DNA of 64,000 nucleotides from Diplosphaera chodatii (Eukaryota; Chlorophyta; Trebouxiophyceae; Prasiolales; Stichococcaceae), in NCBI GenBank assembly GCA_032358165.1, contig JAALGY010000053.1, positions 2,294,001 through 2,358,000 of the forward strand, read 5' to 3'. The translations under genes and the position numbers were made by a program. The notes beneath the pieces were generated by a model that searched no databases, was not told where the DNA came from, and saw only the letters and a list, made by a program, of their open reading frames with translations. The first letter of the stretch is position 1; every line of letters starts with the position of its first letter. This document shows, piece after piece, positions 1-13,600 of the stretch.

Positions 1-668
<668 letters not shown>

Positions 669-1693
669 ATCATCATTGCCGTGACGGTCGTTCCTGGCAC
701 GGCGGTGATGTACGATAGTCGATCACTAGACGCCAGGGTTGGCACTGCAGTGACAGCCTGAGCCAGAGCCGCACCGCCTGCTGCCGCTGGCTCGACGCTG
801 CAGAGCACGCTGTGCTGCGGTGCGCGGATGCATGACCGCCTGGCGGCCTACCATCTGCGCCTACAGGTTGCCTGTTTGCTCTGCTGGGTCTGCAGGCGAG
901 TTGCTGCGCCTGACAGCGGGGGCTGCAGGTTGCCGACTGTTCCGAGAGTCGCCGGACGGCGCTCAGCTGCTGCCGCTGTCCAAGTGTGGCGGCAGGATGT
1001 CCCAACGGTACTCCTGACATGGTGATGGGTAGGTTGCAATGCAGAGTTGCGAGTGCTGTGCGGCGCAAGTCACCGACACGCCCTGCTGCAGGGTGGCCGA
1101 TCGATTGAGAGCTGACCAGCCAGTGCTCGAGTGGTGGTCTCACTGATCTATTTCAAGATGGTCAATGGATGAGTCCACAACTTTGACAGCAACAGTGCCA
1201 CAACAAGTCGTTGGGCCAGCCCGATGCATGCTAGCTCATGCCGCTCCCTCACACGCCCTCGCGTCTCACGACAATGACGCACGCTGTGTGCCCGCACAAG
1301 ATCCAGCGGCAAGATGGAGTGTCCACGGAATTTAGCTCCATACAGGGCTGCCCTGAGTAGCCCCATGCCAGCAGCCAGGAACGCCCAACACAGGATGCAC
1401 CCAAGGCGGAAACGTGATGTGCCCAGAGCTCTACCCATGCCACAACTTCAACAGCTATATGACCCTCCTATCCCAAACAAAGCTACGCAACTAGCCCCGG
1501 GTGGCTATGCTGCACAACTCAACGAAGTACATAGCCATGCAGCCTCCGCGCATGGCAGCACAGCGGCTGTCGAAGCCGCTCGTGCCACGGTGTTCCCATG
1601 AGGCTGGTGCCTGCAGCAGCGCGCAGCAGCACCCAGGCCCGGCGGGCATCGGCGGATAACACCCGCGTAGATCCTCCCAGATGTTCACAGCCC
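669..1693. other. Intergenic or 5' leader/3' UTR region
   Basis: No exon could be supported here. The stretch must hold the undetermined first exon and promoter of the Obg gene on its left side and the 3' UTR of the large DUF627/DUF629 gene on its right side (stop codon at 1694-1696, minus strand). The open frames on both strands are short and Arg/Ala/Cys-rich with no recognisable motif. Confidence 0.5.
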
Positions 1694-3593
1694 TCAGGCG
1701 GCAGCGTACAGCAGCACGAGCGGCTGCAGGCGCGCGGCGCGGCAGTGCCCGAAGGCGCCCCGCCAGTCGCCCAGAGGCCCTGCAGCGACGCCGGGGCCCC
1801 CTGCAGCGGCCCAGACGCCGCCGCCCTCGCGGCCGTCGGTCAGGAGCGCGGAGAAGGCCCCGCCGCCGGCGCGGCCGACGACCGCGGCCGCCAGGCGGTA
1901 GCTGGGCGGCAGGCTGCTCGCCTCGGCACCTGCAGCGGGGGCCGCAGGCAATAACGATAGTTTGCCACACATCGCAAGGAAGTGCCGGCTCTGCTACGAA
2001 ACCTGGAGCAACCCTCCCACCGCAAGATCTTGATGACGCACGTGGGAAGGCGGCGCGCGGGTCCAGGCGGACGGGCAGCGCCGCCAGCACCGCGGCCAGG
2101 TCGGCGTCGGGGGGCGGCGCGGCGCCCCAGCCCAGGCACAGCACCAGGCCCCGCGGCGCGCACCGCACCGCCCCCTGCACCAGGTTCAGCGTCCCGCAGC
2201 CGCCCTGCTCCTGCAGCGCAGCAGGCGGAAGACTTCAGCGCTGACAGGGCTGCGGTTTTGTGTTGCTGCAGCACAGTGCTCCCGCCTGCTCGAGTAACGA
2301 AACGCACTCAGCGCCCTGTTGCAGCGGCCCAAGCGCCCGCCCCTGCCGTGCCCGGCTGCCCCGCCCGAGCACCCGTCAAGCTGAACATCGCAGGTGGAGG
2401 CACCAGGAGGGTATAGCCAGTCGCACCAGGGGGCAGGCGCGCGCGGCGAGGCCGGTGGCGGCGGCGACGGCGGACTCTAGGGGCGGCGGGCCGCCGGGTC
2501 CCGCCGAGCGCTCGGGCGCCAGCGCTCCGGCCGGCACCGCCAGCGTGAAGCGGCTGTACTGCGCCTCCAGCGCCACGCGCCCGCACTGCAGCACACAGGA
2601 CAGCGCTTCGGCTGCTGTGCGGCAATCAGCGCGCCCCGCCAGCAGAGCGAAGATGCAGAGACCTCTCTTGCATGGAGACTGATAGTTATGAGACCCTGCC
2701 AACTGCTGACAGGCAGAGGGCCACTGCGCTGAACGGGTAACCAAGACAGCCCCTGTAACCAGAGGTGGCACCAGTCCATGATGAGCAGCTTTTACTGCGA
2801 GATTAAGCTAGTCCCACAGTGCAACAAGCAGACTCGTGACTGGTGCAGCACCCATGCAGCCTGCTGAAAGCGACCTTACAAGGCAAGTAAACGTGCTGCA
2901 GCCCAAGTGACAGCGCGTGGCGCTGACTACTACTGCTAAACCACAGGCTGCTGGCGTCAGGAGACCGACTCCTGACGCATGCACGACTCGAACGTGTCCG
3001 CTCCCGAGCACGCACCGAGCGGCAGTGCAGCAGCTCGTCCACGGGCAGCGCCAGAGCGGCCAGCGGGCTGCCGGGCGCGCCGGCCCAGCCCCCGCGGTCG
3101 ATCCCCGCCAGCGCGTGCTCCACCGCGGCTGCGGCGTCGCCGCCCCGCACATCCCGCACCAGCCCTGCAGCAGTGGTGGCTGCGGGCTCAGGGCCGGGGG
3201 CCATGCTGCCGCCAGAGCCTGTCTGACACATGGACCTCGGCAGAGGAGCTGCCTGGAAACACGAGCACTGCCCTGCCACCTCTTTTTGTACACATCCTGA
3301 TATGCAGGTGGGTCCAGTTCCCTCAACGCTGGGGCTCACCAGCCGCGGAGAAGTCGCGCCACAGCGAGTCCCGCACATGCTCCGGCACGGCAGCGAGAGC
3401 GGCCGCGCCGCCGCCGCCCTGCTGCGCCGACAGCGCGCCGAACAGCGAGCGCAGCGCCAGCGCCGAGCCGCCGCCCGGCTTGCCGGCCAGGGCCGCGGGG
3501 CTGGCCTCCGCCAGCATCGCGCGCAGCTGCGGCAGCGCCCACAGCACGGCGACGAGCGCCTCCAGGAACTGCCGAGGGGCGTCGCCACCTGAT
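1694..3593 (-). other. Degenerate USP/UCH catalytic fold of the DUF627/DUF629 gene
   Basis: The entry box reads QFLEALVAVLWALPQLR, matching plant relatives around the catalytic Cys (pattern CFLNxxxQSLWHLRRF) with Gln in place of Cys and Glu in place of Asn. Further exons follow at about 3200-2980 (DVRGGDAAAAVEHALAGID), 2660-2410 (ADCRTAAEALSCVLQCG), 2190-2010 (LVLCLGWGAAPPPDADL, then LAALPVRLDPRAAF) and 1940-1694. The last holds YRLAAAVVGRAGGGAFSALL, where relatives have a GQHYHCFA or GGHYxAY-type His box. The scaffold hydrophobics, the W-G and the C-terminal LQPxVLLYxA signature remain, but neither the nucleophile nor the general-base His is present. Confidence 0.7.
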
Positions 3594-6500
3594 CATTGGT
3601 GAGAATATAGCCTCAGAGCAGCAACAATGGAGTTGCAGGCAATGTATAATTGTGTCCTCTTCTGCTCAGGAGCCAAGCAGGTGAGTCGCATGTTGCCGTG
3701 GATGCTGCTGATTGCTTTGACAGGCTACACACCCAGCACATTGCCTCATGTCCTGGCCTGCATCCTCAGCATTATGGTTTGGTGCATCGTTATCAACTCA
3801 CCCGGCAGCTGGCCACCAAGTCCGCCCAGGCCGTTGCCCATGCCACCGGCAAGGCTGTTGCCCATGGCGGGGCCGCCCCAGTGCGTCATGCCCGGCAGGC
3901 CCGCAGCTCCGGGGTTAAGGCCCCAGCTGCCGCCGGCGCCCAGGCCCCCGAGGCCGCCGTGCCCCAGCCCGGGGTTCACACCCGGGTTGCGCGGCTGGCC
4001 GCGGGGCACAAACGCCGGCGGCAGCGAGGCCGCGCCCTGCGGCTGGCTGGCGGACATGGGGGGCGGGGGGCCAAAGCCGCGGGGGGGCATGAAGCCGCGG
4101 GGCCCGCCGAAGGGGGGCCCACCCTGCAGCGCGCCGACGGGGCCCCCCTGCAGCGGCGGCGGCGGCGTCACGGTGCGGCTGGAGCTGGCGACGGACTGCG
4201 GGCGGCTGGGGCCCAGGCTGTGGGCCGAGGAGCCGCTCGGCAGGCCGCCCCCAGCAAAGGCGCCGCCCCCACCCAGCTGCTGCTGCTGCAGGCCCTGAGG
4301 CTGCGCAGCGGACGCGGGAGCCCCCCCAATGCTGCCGGGGCGCTGCTGCAGCTGCTGCTGGCCGGCAGGCATGAACGGCTGCTGGTCGATGGGCGTCGTG
4401 CCGGGCCGCGACGGCGGCCGCGGGATGGACAGGCTGCTGCTGTCGGCGGCGGATGCGGAGGTCGCGGACGGCGGCTGGCTGTCGTTCAGCTGCAGCATGG
4501 ACATTATGGAGTCGGACAGGCCGCTGGCGTCGGGCATCACGTCTGCTGACGTGGAGGCCGGGCGCTGCAGGGGGGCCCCGGCGGCTGCCGAGCCCACGGA
4601 GCCCAGCGACGGCGCGGTCTCCATCCTGCAAGTATTAAAGCCCACAGTGCTATCGCGAACTTGACACCAGGAGGATAGTTGAAAAGGTCAGCCAGGGAGG
4701 CTCCACCAAACATCGTCAACAATGATTCCTCCAGCAGCTCGTAGGAGGTCGAGATGCAGGCAAGGGTTCCCAATCCGCTGCAGGCACAGCGCAGGCACCG
4801 GCTGGCGGCAGATCGTGGCACCTGCGGTCGCTGGCAAATGCCCGCAGGAGGGGGTTGTCGCCAAAGGGGTTGTAGGCGTCACTGCTGCCGTCGCCGCCGC
4901 CGCCGCCGCCGCCGAGCCCGCCAAAGGCGCCGCCTCCCCACAGCATGCCGTTCGCAGCCTGCTGCTGCGAGGCTGCCGGGCTGCTCGTCGGACCAAAGCT
5001 CTGCATCTGCGGCATGGCCGCTGGTTGCAGGCCGCTGGGCTTGGGCGCAGGCAGTGCTGACGGCTGATGCTGCTGCGGCTGCGGCTGCTGCTGCGGTGTG
5101 TCGGGCTGCAGGGCGCCGCTGGGCTGTCGGTCGAAGGCGCCCAGAGGCAGCGACCCCTGGGGGCCGGACATGGCCTGCTGTGGCAGCGGGGCGGATGTGG
5201 ACGCAGCACGCTGGGGCTGCACGGGTGACGCCACAATCGCCGGCTGCTGCTGCTGCTGCTGCTGCTGCTGCGGGGCCGGCTGCTGGGGCGCGCCCTCTGC
5301 AGGGCGCTGCGGGGGCGGCAACGGCAGGGCAGGCTGCGAGTCCTGTGCGGCGGACTTGCTGGCTGGCGCGGGGCCGCCGGCGGGTGCTGCTGCATCTGGC
5401 GGCGCTGCAGGAGGTGCCTGCGACGCCGGCGGCAGCGCGCCGCCCAGTGACGGCCGCTTGTCCCACGCCGACGGCTGCGGTGCCTCCGGAGCCGCCGCTG
5501 CGGGACCCTCTGCCTTGCTCCATGCGGTTCGGGGTGCTGCAGCGGCATCCGGCGCGGGCTCCGGCGCGGCCGCCTGCGTGGCGGAGTCGCCCGCGGCTGA
5601 AGTCTTGGGGGCAGCTCCCTTGGGGCCGAGGCCCGCGGCGGCCCTGGCGGCGGCGGCCGAGCTGAGCTGCCCAGCCGCCGCGGCCGCAGTGCCGGGCCGC
5701 TGCCAGCGGGGGGCGTCCGCCGCCGGCTTCGCGATGGGGTCGCCGTTGGGCGGGCCGGGCGGCAGGTCGAAGGGCAGGTGCGAGAAGTGGCAGCGGGAGC
5801 CGTACTGGCAGCGGCCGCGCACCCAGTCGCGGCACGGCCCCACCTGCGCACCGCCCACGAACCAAGCTTCAGCACGATGATGGTGGCCAGGCTGTGCATC
5901 AGTCCTGTTACACTACGTTCACCATGAGAGACACGTGTAAGCAGGCAGCGAACAGATACCTGCCACATCGGCTGACACATTGCAGCATGCTCATTGCAGG
6001 GTTCACGGTGCCGTTTTGTCATGGTTTGCGGCATCAGCACATCCGGGCAGCACCTGGCCGCAGGAGCAGCGGTCCCACAGCGCATTCTCCCGCCCGCAGT
6101 CGCACAGCCAGTGCCCGAAGTAGGACACGATGCGCATCTGGCTGTTCGCCTTGGGGGCCGCCGCTGAGCCTGGGGGAGGAGCCTCCTCCGCTGCCTCTTC
6201 CTTCTCCTGTGCCCAAAACATGAGTTTGTTACACCAATGTCTGCAGACAGAGACACGAGGTACAAGCCCTAATGCATGAGAAGGAAGCCATGGCACAGCC
6301 AACTCGTGCATTCAGCAGCTGCAGCACGTAAGCGCTGCAGCTTCTGCAGCAATCGACAGGCAGCACACTTTGGCGCTGGGCCCGCTCACCCCCTTGCCCT
6401 TCTTCCGCCGCCGCTTCTTCTCGGCGGCGGGCGGGGGCGCCACCGCCTGCCAGTCCGCCGCGGACTTGCTGCTCCTGGCGGGACTGGCTGGCGGCAGGGC

Positions 6501-9500
6501 CGCCCGGGCGGCGGCCTTGCTGCCCGCCGGCGGCTGCGCCGCCTGCATCGCAGCAGCAGAGACTCACGTTTGATGGTCGCTGCCGTTTGGTGCACACAGT
6601 ACGGCTCCCGACCACCTCTTCTCACACAGCCTTGTCGGACAACTGTGGGCAGGATGCCTCCTGAAAAGCTGCATCCCTGCACTGTGTCCTTGGCTGCAGG
6701 ACCCGTTGATCTGCTGATGCAGTGGATATCTTTGGGGCCACAGAGCACGGTGCCTACCTTGGGCCTGGCAGGGGACTTGGCGGTGCTGGCCTTGGCCACA
6801 TCGCCCGCCGGCAGCGCGTCCAGCAACGACGCCTCGATCGCGGCCCGCAGCTCCGCCTCCTCCGCCGCCGACTGCGCCCGCTCCCAGGCCGACATGACCT
6901 GGGGGCTGGGCTGCTCAGGCGCATATGCGGAAGCTGGCTGGTGCGCAGTGCCATTTGCGTGTGGCTGTTCCGCTGCCGCCTGCACTGGCTGCTGCTGCTG
7001 CTGCTGCTGCGTGCTGCTGCCGTTTGCTGCTGAGGGCTGGTCCTGCTGGCCGGCGCCAGCAGCCGCCGCGGCCGCCTGCTGCCTGGCCTGCTGCTTCTCG
7101 GCGCGCTTCTGCGCCTTCGTCTTCGCCGCCGGCTGCTCGGCGGGCTTGCTGGGCTGCGATGCCGCCGGCGCCGCCGGCTGCTCCGCAGCAGACGGCTGCT
7201 GCTTGGGCTGCTGCGGCTCAGCGGCCGGGGAGCTGGGCGGCTGCTGCGGGGCCCGCTGCAGGGGGGGCTCGGACGCGGTGGAAGCCGTCTCGGCGGCGTC
7301 CTGCTGGGAGGCGACCTCGCTGCGGATGTCGCCGCCCTGCGACGGCTCCACTGTGCTGTCGCTCTCCTGCAGGGGCGGCACAATGTTGTGATGAGGTTTG
7401 CAGCACTCGGCACCATTGTATCTACACATCAGAAACACTAAACCAGGCAACCGACCAGCACACCCTCGTGTGTGTTCTGGGTGCACCATGGGTCAGAGCT
7501 GCAGGCTCTGCATGTCCAGCTCATCAGCAGGACCCCGGTTGCCGGGTGCAAAGCCCGGCACCCTCGGCGGCTTTCAGCCACAGCAGCAACAATCAAAGCA
7601 GCAGGGGCGGGGACCCGGACCTCATCGATGCGCACGCCGGCGGGCAGCAGCTCGGGCGGCGAGACCTCGGAGGCGGAGTCGGCGGCGCGGCGGCGGGCGG
7701 CGGCCTTGCTCTTGCGCCGCCGGGCCTTCTCGCCCGCCTTGCGCGCCTCCGCCGCCTCCTCCGCCTCCAGCTCCGCCAGCAGGTGCGCCGTCGCCGCGTC
7801 CTGCAGGGGTGCGCAGTGGCCCGGGTCGTCGGCGCTGCGCCACAGCGAAAGCCTGCTGGCCTGGCTGTGCTGCGAAGCTGCTTCAGGGCCCTGTTGGCAG
7901 GTGCGCCTGGCAGGTCGTTGCCTTACAGCTCTGCAGTCACGAGCGGGTTCCCATGCCGCAGACTGGCAGTGCCACGTGCAGCAACCTGGTGCAACTTGAA
8001 CCAAGACAGGTCAAACTAGCTGTGTTTGCCTGCAGGTGCGCTGAGTCCGGCTGGCGCCGATGCCTCACCTGCGCCTTGGCGGCGGCCCCCTCGATGGCGC
8101 AGCGGATGAAGTTGAGCGCGGCGTCGGACAGCTCCACGCTCATGTCCACGCACGCCGCCAGCTGCAGCCATGTGGGCACATGTTGCTCAGCAGACCTCGC
8201 GGCTTTGCAGTCATGTGTCTCCAGGCGCACTTCCATGGGGGTGTGCTGCTCGGTGCTCGATGCAACGCCTCGCCCATGACACGCGATCAGGTCCAATGAA
8301 CGACTGCTCCACGGGCTGTCCTGCCAGATGATTGCGCAAATGTGCACACTGTGCCTTCGGTGTGTGACCTTGCGACAGCCCCACCTGCAGGCGCTCCTTG
8401 AGCGCATCGATGGCCTGGAACTCCTTCTCCATGGCCTGCTGCGCCGCGTCCGCCGCCGCCCGCGCCAGCGCCACCGCGTGCACATACAGCCGCAGCGTGC
8501 CGGCCCCCGCCTCGAAGGAGCCGCCGTACTCGCTGCAGCATCACACGCAACGACAATCAAGACACTAGGCATCAACAGCCGCTGGACTTTGCCAGGCGAC
8601 AAGGGGTTCAGATTCAGCGTCCCGGTGTCCGCCTGACTGACATGCCAGCTTCGAACAAGGTTGATTGCTACCACAACCCGTGACTGCCTGCGTGGACCAG
8701 GGTGAATAAAGAAGTGGTTCGTTGTGGAGGGCCGCACATGATGATCTCGGCCAGGTCCAGGCGCGCGATGAACATCTGCAGGATGGCATCCTGCGGCGGC
8801 GCGGTGCCGGCCGCCCCCGGGCGCGCCAGCGCCTCCGCCAGCTTGTCGGCCATGTCGGCCTGCCGCGCCAGCGCCGCCGCCACACCCCCAAGGTCCCTGC
8901 AGCACGGCCAGCGGCGTCAGCAGGTGGTCACTCGGCATGACGACGTTGCTTGCAAGCAAGCGCCAACGCACACAATGTTTGCCAGGGTAGTCTGCTGCAG
9001 GTGTGGGCATGCCGCTGCCGACATGCAACCAGAGGCGCCGGGCACGGCGAGGACTCACAGCACGTTGCCATCACTGGCATGCACAGCCCCAGGGCAAGGG
9101 CGCGCACTTGTCGGCCTGCTCGCGGCGCAGGCGGGAGGTGACGATGAGCTCCTGCTCCGCAGCGGACCGCTCCCGCGCGGCGTCGCCCCTCGCCCGCAGC
9201 TCGCCCAGCCGGTCCCGGTGCTCCGCCTCCTTCGTCGCCTGCCCCGGCACAGGGTGGTGGGTTCAGGGCTAGTAGGGACTGTGGCTGAAAGCTGAGAGTG
9301 GCCACATGATGCCGGCCCCTCGATGCCACTTGAAGGCATGCACGCGCCGGCATGTCAATCACCAGCACTGAAGCTCACGGTGCAGCCCCAGAAGAGTTGC
9401 CAGGCCCTCGAGCCCGGCGGCCAGCCCGCAACAGCCGCATGGCACATGTCCAGCTGGCGCGCGACGCTGGCAACCAGCTCGTCTTGGCAGCGCTTTTCGT

Positions 9501-10564
9501 GGCATCGCAACGGCCACGCGTTCTGGTTTCCTATTTTCTCCACAGGCACCTTGTCGATGTAGTCGCGCTTGCGGTGGGAGGCGGGTCCCTCGGCCTGCGC
9601 GCGAGCCAGCTCAGCATCGGCATCGGCCGCATCCAGCCGCGCCGCCGCCAGGCGCTGCTCGGCGGCCGCGGCGTCGCGCGCCGCCTCCCGCCCCTCGTAC
9701 CCCAGCATCTCCCGCACCAGGCTCAGCGCCGCCTCCTCGCGCGCCACCAGCTCCGCCGCATACCGGAAGGCGTCGTCGGACGACAGGATGCAGTACTGCT
9801 GCAGCTGCGCCCGCAGCACGTCCGCGCGCTGCTGCGCCTCCGGCCCCGAGGCCTGCTGCGCGTCGTGCGCCGCCACATACGCCTGCGCACACCGCAGCCC
9901 AGAGTCAGCGTTGCAGAGCACGCCCTCTTCGTGAGGCTAGCAGGGAGGCTGCCGTCTGGGGGTGTGACGACAAGCAGCAAGGCTGCCGGATAGCGTCTAG
10001 CTTTGGGGCTCAGGGCGTGGGCACCTCGCGGTAGGCGGAGGCCGCGCGGCGCAGGGGGGCGGCGGTGCCGGCCTCCTCCATGCGGCGCACCGCCATGAAG
10101 TGCCGCTTGGCCAGCGCCCTGCGGTTTTGCAGAATCACACAAGTTCGAGCAAACGCTGGTTGCTGCTGCTGAGTGCTGGTGCTCTGTGCAGCATGCATGC
10201 ATGTGGGGAGTCCCTCCTTCGTCCATCCCCTTCCCCTGTCACTGAACATCCTGTCGCTGTGCAGGCGAGAAAGGGGCATGGGGCCTCAGCGGCGGGGCAT
10301 GGTTGGCTGCTGCGGAAGCCCCAAAGGTGACACCGAACAATTGCCAGGGGAGTGCTGTGGTGGGGAGGCGCACGAGAGCTGCGCGGCCTTGCGCTTGCAG
10401 TCCAGCGTGTGCTGGTAGCGGCGCCAGGCGGCGGCCAGGTCGTCCAGCAGCGCGCCCACGGCCTGCGCCCTGGCGGCAGGCGCCGCACCGCCCGGCAGCA
10501 CCTATTGCACACACCACTTGCGTGTCACACAAGGCTGTTCGTGTGGACAGAACCGCCAGGGGAC

Positions 10565-10600
<36 letters not shown>

Positions 10601-13600
10601 CAACATCAATGGCAAAGTCTGGCAGGCAGCTGGAGGCGCAAGCGTCTTCAATACCACATGGCAGGCCACAGGGTCAGCATACGGCGGCACCTCGGCCTGG
10701 CGCTCGAGGAAGTCCAGGTTCTGCGCGCAGGCCAGGCCGCCGTAAACCCAGCGCAGCACCTGCAGCTGCCCCTCGTCATGCCCGCCCTGCGCACAGCAAC
10801 ACATATTCTTCTCACTGGTGTTCCGTGTGGCTAGCGACTAGCGCCGCTGGGGACAATACATGATCTCAGATATGGGACAGACCGCACAGTCAGTTCATGC
10901 AGGGGGCACACCTTGCAAACATGCAATCGCCTGGGCAGACCATGCGACAATCTCAAAACCCTAACCCCCTAGACCCGCACCCGCTCCTCCAGGTGCTCCA
11001 GCCACCAGGCGTTGACCTCCAGCGCCGCGTCCTCCCCCGACTCGCTGCCGGAGCCCGGGGCGGCGCCGGCGCCGGCCCCCTTCGGCCGGCGGGGCGCCTC
11101 GGCGGCCGCCGCCAGCGCCGCCTCCAGCGCCGCGCCGTCCATGTCGGAGGAGAACTGGAACAGGCTGAAGCAGCCGATGCACTCGTCCTCGCTGCCGTCG
11201 CCCTGGCCGTCGGAGGGGGTGTGCGGGTAGGCGGACACGCCGTGCATGGCCACAATCATCTCCTGCAGCAGCTGCCCCAGCTGCGGCCGCCCCATGTGCC
11301 CCAGCACCTCCTGTCGGGAGGTTCATGCCGGCGGTCAACCTTAATGTGGCAACGGATGATGCTCTGTGGTGACACCGCTGGGCAGCTGTCGTCCCCCAAC
11401 ATCCAGTCCAGTTGCGCCCGCAGTCTGCCTTGAACGAGTGGTGTAGAGCACACAGTGGGCAGTCATGACGGTCTGACCAGCAGCAGCAGCCCCGGCAGGC
11501 TTGCACGCGGTGCTCATCCGCTCGTGCGGCACCAACAAGCTCCGGTGTGGGGCGGCCGCGGCGCACCTGCAGCTCGGCGACGCCGTTGCGCTCCAGCTGG
11601 GCCCACACCTCGTCGGCGGGGCGGGCCACGAAGTCCTCCAGGGCGCGCGCTTCGCCGGCGGAGCCGCCGCCGCCGCTGCTGCCCGCCTCCGCCACCGCGG
11701 AGCCGCTGCCGTCGGCGCTGTCCATGCTGCTGGACCGCGCGCCGCTGCTGCCGCTGCAGGGTGGGGGAACGCTGTGATCAGCTCGGCTCTGTGATCAATC
11801 ACACCTCGCCATGCCCAGTGTCCAGCTCGCATGTCAGGTGTTGCGGGTGCAGGGCGGTGTGCACCGCTTGGGCCCCTGACGGCGCCGTCACAGTGGTGCA
11901 GGGCACACAGAGCCACGAGGGCACACAACTATGCCTACCTGCCAGCACGCCCGCTGAGGCTGGGGTGCCGCTGGTGGCGGGCACCGCTGGCGGCCGACCC
12001 CGAGTCCGACGCGGCATCCGCAGGCCGCTGCTGCCACTCCTCCGCGTCCGCCGCCTGCTGCTCGCGGCTCTGGCGCAGCAGCTCCTGGATGCGGGCGATC
12101 ACCCCCACGAACCGCGCGTGGAAGGCCTCGCCGTTCTGCGTGTTCGCCATCTGCTGCACCTCCGCCATCACCATCGACACCATCGCCTGCAGGCCGGTCG
12201 AGTGGGCATCAGAGCGTGCACCATGACCACCGTGACATGCAGATACACGGCAGCACGGATAATGCTGCAAGCAGGTGCCAGGTTGCCACGGACATGGCAC
12301 ACACGGCACCTCGTTGTCGGGGTGGTGGCGGGCGAAGTGGGACGACAGCAGCTCCGACAGCGCCTGCTCCGTGACGCCCGGTGCCTGGAGCATCGCCCCA
12401 GGGTGGGGCACCATCTGCTGCTGCTGCTGCTGGCTTGGCGGCTGGTGCCGCTGCAGCTGCTGCCCGAGCTGCTGCTGCTGGTGCTGGAACTGCTGCATCT
12501 GCTGCTGCTGCTGCTGCTGCTGCATCTGCTGCTGCTGCAGGAACAGCTCCCGCTGCTGCGTCTGCGACGAGTTGGACGACGATGGCCCCACCTCGCTGCC
12601 CTTGTCTCCCTGCCCCGGCACGCCATTCACGTGCTGCAGTTCAGGTGCAAGACAGGCGTTGAGCTAAACGCTTGTGGTAGCTCTGAGGGAGCCACTCCCT
12701 TCATCACACTGAGGTGTTTCAGCCCAGGAGCAGACTGCTGCTGAGTAGCCGGGCCGCAACCGCAGTGCAAGGGGCAGACAGCAGGGCAGTCAGGGAGCAA
12801 TTTGGTGCAAACACGCACTTCTGTGGTTGATAGATCCATCAGGCCAGGCGCACCTGGGCACCGGGGGCATGGCCCATGTCCAGGGACTGCACAGAGTCCG
12901 CGGGGCCGGACCGCCCAGAGCGCTCGCCGCCGCCGCCGGACCCGCCGCTGAAGCCAAAGGGCAGCTTGCCCAGCTGCCACTCCTTGATGCGCCGCGCCAG
13001 CGGGTTGTCCTGCCACCAGCAACAGCGCCGTGTGAGACCAAGAATATTTGGACTCAATCGCATTGCCTCATCCAATGCCAAAGTGATTGGATGAAGCTTG
13101 GCTCGCACAACACACATCACACGCATCCCCTGATGAGCAGCACAGCATCAAGAGGTCACGGCGGCAAAGTGCGGACCTGCATCAACGTGCGCCAGGTGCC
13201 CGCAGCCTGATCCTGCTGCGAGGCGCCGGTTTCGCTGCCGACCAGGGAGTCGCCATCCTGAACAGATCAAGAAACACTTGAGGGATCAGTCCTGCAGTTC
13301 TGTTCAACCGTGAAGGCAGTCCCCAGAGCTGAGCTGCACATGAGCATCGGACTTGCAGCTGTTGCCCTTGGGACACCACGTACTGTGCCGTCTAAACCTG
13401 AAAATTGGCAGCTTCTCCAGTTTCACAGTCGATTCGAAGTCCCACCTCGTCGGTGTCTTCGACGATGCAGTGGCGCCCCGCCCGACCGGGGGCAGGCGCC
13501 GCAGGCAGCTGCTGCAGGGGGGCCTGCAGCGGCTGCTGCTGCAGCTGGGCCCCGGGCTGCTGCCTGGCGGCGGCGCGTGCGGCGCGGGGCGGCTGCGCTG

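Noticed and set aside
3323..4645. Treating the Gln/Gly-rich exon (4645-3807) as the end of a separate CCCH zinc-finger gene
   Set aside because: The exon ends at a clean GTGAGT donor and joins in phase to the USP exon at 3593, so a single gene is the simpler model, although cDNA is needed.
10955..10975. Telomere-like CCCTAACCCC
   Set aside because: There is only one repeat unit, inside an intron; the same applies to AAAACCCTAAAA near 31677. There is no tandem array.
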